Source of the DNA: an uncultured Lacticaseibacillus sp.
GTDB taxonomy: Bacteria; Bacillota; Bacilli; Lactobacillales; Lactobacillaceae
NCBI GenBank assembly: GCA_934293835.1
Contig: CAKQZO010000071.1
Coordinates: forward strand, 1-7,967
Reading direction: 5' to 3'
Length of the DNA: 7,967 nt
The translations under genes and the position numbers were made by a program. This document shows, piece after piece, positions 5,986 to 7,967 of this stretch; the stretch's first letter is position 1, and each line of letters begins with the position of its first letter. The notes below the pieces were generated by a model. That model saw nothing but the letters and a program-made list of their open reading frames with translations. It searched no databases and was not told the DNA's origin.

Positions 5986-5993
5986 AGGGGGAA
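5986..5993 (+). promoter_or_regulatory. Ribosome binding site of nrdD
   Basis: AGGGGGAA precedes the ATG at 5999 by five bases. It is a weaker anti-16S match than those of lacM and asnB, but no other start codon fits the conserved N-terminus better. Confidence 0.65.
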
Positions 5994-5998
5994 CTTCC

Positions 5999-7967
5999 AT
6001 GATCGACATTAAAGTCAAAATCAACATCAAGAAGCGCGACGGCCGGATCGTCGACTTCGATCAAAACAAAATCACGCGGGCCATTACCAAAGCGGCGGTG
6101 TCTGTTGACAATCCATTGTCACCGGCGGACTATCGTGATATCGAAGCCATCTCTGATGATGCGGTCGCGACAATTTGCGATCGTTTCGACAAAGATGTGC
6201 GGATCGCGGAGGTGCAAAGCGTCGTCGAGGAGGCTATTTTGAACGCCCACAAGTATGACTGGGGCAAGGCTTATACCGACTACCGGATGCAACGCGACAT
6301 CGAGCGCGCCAAGAAGGCCGATGTCAATTACAACGTGCAGAAGCTGATCGATCGCGACTCGACGGTTGTTCATGAGAATGCTAATAAGGATTCGCGGGTC
6401 TTTTCGACGCAACGGGATTTGACGGCCGGGGCGGTTGCCAAGGCGATGGGGTTGCAGATGTTGCCACCGGAAGTCGCCAACGCCCACATGCGTGGCGATA
6501 TTCACTGGCATGACCTCGATTACACGCCGTTCATGGCGGAGACCAACTGTTGTTTGATCGACTTTAAGGAGATGCTCAACCACGGGTTTGTCATCGGCAA
6601 CGCCGAGGTTGAACCTGCCAACTCGATTCAGGTCGCGGTGACTCAGATGACTCAGATCATCGCCAACGTTGCGTCTAGTCAGTATGGGGGCTGCTCCAGC
6701 GATCGCACCGATGAAGTGCTGGCGCCTTTTGCCGAGAAGAACTACCAGAAGCACTTGGTCGAAGCCGCCGAGCTGACGGCTGATGCAACCAAGCAGGAGG
6801 CTTATGCCAAGCGGCGTACGAAGAAGGATATCTTAGATGCCTTGCAGACGCTAGAATATCAGGTCAACACGCTGTACTCGACGCAAGGGCAGACCCCGTT
6901 TGTGACCGTCGGTTTCGGTCTAGGAACCAGCTGGATCGAACGCGAGATTCAACAAGACATCTTGAAGATCCGCATCGGTGGTCTCGGCAAGGAGCGCCGT
7001 ACCGCGATTTTCCCGAAGCTGGTGTTCACGCTGAAGCGGGGCTTGAACCTCGCTGAAGGCGACCCGAATTATGACATCAAGCAACTCGCCTTGGAATGCG
7101 CGACGAAGCGGATGTATCCTGACGTGTTGTCTTATGATAAGATCATCGACCTCACCGGCTCGTTCAAGGCGCCGATGGGTTGCCGGAGTTTCTTGCAAGG
7201 CTGGAAGGACCCTGAAACCGGCGAAGAAGTTAACGCTGGGCGCATGAATCTTGGGGTGATTACCCTGAACCTGCCGCGCATCGCGATGGAATCTAAAGGC
7301 GACAAAGACAAGTTCTGGAAGTTGCTAGAAGCTCGCCTGAAAATTTGCCAAACCGGCTTGGTCTATAAGGTCGAACGCGCTAAGGAAGCGACCCCGGAAT
7401 CGGCACCGATCCTGTATAAGTATGGGGCCTTCGGGAAGCGCCTGGCAGACGATCAGAAGGTCGATGAGGTCTTCAAGAATTCCCGGGCGACGGTGTCGTT
7501 AGGCTATATCGGCTTGTATGAAGTCGGCACGGTATTTTATGGCAGCGAATGGGAGCACAATCCCGAAGCAAAGCAGTTCACGCTCGATGTGGTCAAGGAT
7601 CTGTATGATCATTGTGTTGCTTGGGAGAAGGAATACGGCTATCACTTCTCGGTGTACTCCACGCCTAGTGAATCGTTGACGGATACCTTCGCTCGTGCCG
7701 ATAAGAAGCGCTTCGGCACGGTCAAGGACATCACCGACAAGGACTATTACACGAACTCCTTCCATTACGATGTTCGCAAGCAGCCGACACCTTTTGAGAA
7801 ACTCGATTTTGAAAAAGACTACCCGAAGTATTGTTCTGGGGGCTTCATTCATTATTGCGAGTACCCGAATCTGAAGCAGAACCCGAAGGCCTTAGAGGCG
7901 GTCTGGGATTATGCGTATGATCGGGTCGGCTACCTGGGGACGAACACCCCGATCGATCAGTGCTTTG
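5999..7967 (+). CDS. nrdD: Anaerobic ribonucleoside-triphosphate reductase (partial)
   Basis: This is the class III ribonucleotide reductase, a glycyl-radical enzyme that reduces NTPs to dNTPs in the cytoplasm without oxygen after activation by the radical-SAM protein NrdG. The frame is open from ATG 5999 to the window edge, giving 656 residues. An ATP-cone regulatory domain occupies about residues 8-100 (KRDGRIVDFDQNKITRAI). In the catalytic barrel, C184/C185 (TNCCLID) and C395 (MGCRSF) match the active-site cysteines of the family, and GTNTPIDQCF lies at the very end. The sequence stops just before the zinc-ribbon cysteines and the glycyl-radical motif (RVCGY-type) expected in the last 70-80 residues. 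The loss is caused by the window edge, not by a mutation. nrdG is expected just downstream, outside the window. Two NrdR-like boxes upstream suggest control by dNTP level. Confidence 0.96.
   Translation, partial: MIDIKVKINIKKRDGRIVDFDQNKITRAITKAAVSVDNPLSPADYRDIEAISDDAVATICDRFDKDVRIAEVQSVVEEAILNAHKYDWGKAYTDYRMQRDIERAKKADVNYNVQKLIDRDSTVVHENANKDSRVFSTQRDLTAGAVAKAMGLQMLPPEVANAHMRGDIHWHDLDYTPFMAETNCCLIDFKEMLNHGFVIGNAEVEPANSIQVAVTQMTQIIANVASSQYGGCSSDRTDEVLAPFAEKNYQKHLVEAAELTADATKQEAYAKRRTKKDILDALQTLEYQVNTLYSTQGQTPFVTVGFGLGTSWIEREIQQDILKIRIGGLGKERRTAIFPKLVFTLKRGLNLAEGDPNYDIKQLALECATKRMYPDVLSYDKIIDLTGSFKAPMGCRSFLQGWKDPETGEEVNAGRMNLGVITLNLPRIAMESKGDKDKFWKLLEARLKICQTGLVYKVERAKEATPESAPILYKYGAFGKRLADDQKVDEVFKNSRATVSLGYIGLYEVGTVFYGSEWEHNPEAKQFTLDVVKDLYDHCVAWEKEYGYHFSVYSTPSESLTDTFARADKKRFGTVKDITDKDYYTNSFHYDVRKQPTPFEKLDFEKDYPKYCSGGFIHYCEYPNLKQNPKALEAVWDYAYDRVGYLGTNTPIDQCF

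Noticed and set aside
6119..6754. 211-codon minus-strand frame in the nrdD region
   Set aside because: The plus strand encodes NrdD continuously here, with conserved active-site cysteines, so the antisense frame is a shadow.
7900..7967. Apparent absence of the glycyl-radical site in nrdD
   Set aside because: The frame is still open at the window edge, just before the expected zinc-ribbon and radical motif, so this is window truncation and not a broken gene.

Overview
This window looks like chromosomal DNA from a low-GC-phylum, fairly GC-rich lactic acid bacterium (family Lactobacillaceae). The evidence is a two-subunit LacL/LacM beta-galactosidase, strong AGGAGG-type ribosome binding sites, a class III (anaerobic) ribonucleotide reductase and Gram-positive promoter elements. 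The genus cannot be fixed from this sequence alone.

Layout. A tRNA-Ala(CGC) gene (22-94, + strand) is followed by a long hairpin terminator. Next comes about 450 bases with no convincing gene. It holds a phased cluster of ATCACCA repeats just past the tRNA and a 15-bp perfect palindrome upstream of lacL. Then come lacL (610-2493) and lacM (2468-3424), overlapping by 26 bases and ending at a hairpin terminator. asnB (3599-5557), a glutamine-hydrolysing asparagine synthetase, has its own promoter with a perfect TTGACA -35 box. A perfect 18-bp-stem bidirectional terminator separates asnB from a convergent small two-helix membrane protein gene (5626-5796, - strand). That gene is divergent from nrdD (5999 to the window edge), the anaerobic ribonucleoside-triphosphate reductase. 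nrdD is cut off by the window before its zinc-ribbon and glycyl-radical C-terminus.

How it works together. These are separate transcription units rather than one pathway. LacLM hydrolyses lactose to glucose and galactose, but no lactose transporter, galactose-pathway gene or regulator is adjacent. AsnB makes asparagine. NrdD supplies dNTPs without oxygen, and two sites resembling NrdR boxes, 40 bp apart, lie in front of it. I found no clearly new multi-gene system. The items most worth checking are the possible integration-site remnant next to the tRNA, the unassigned palindrome before lacL, the Glu substitution in the AsnB PP-loop, and the two NrdR-like boxes.
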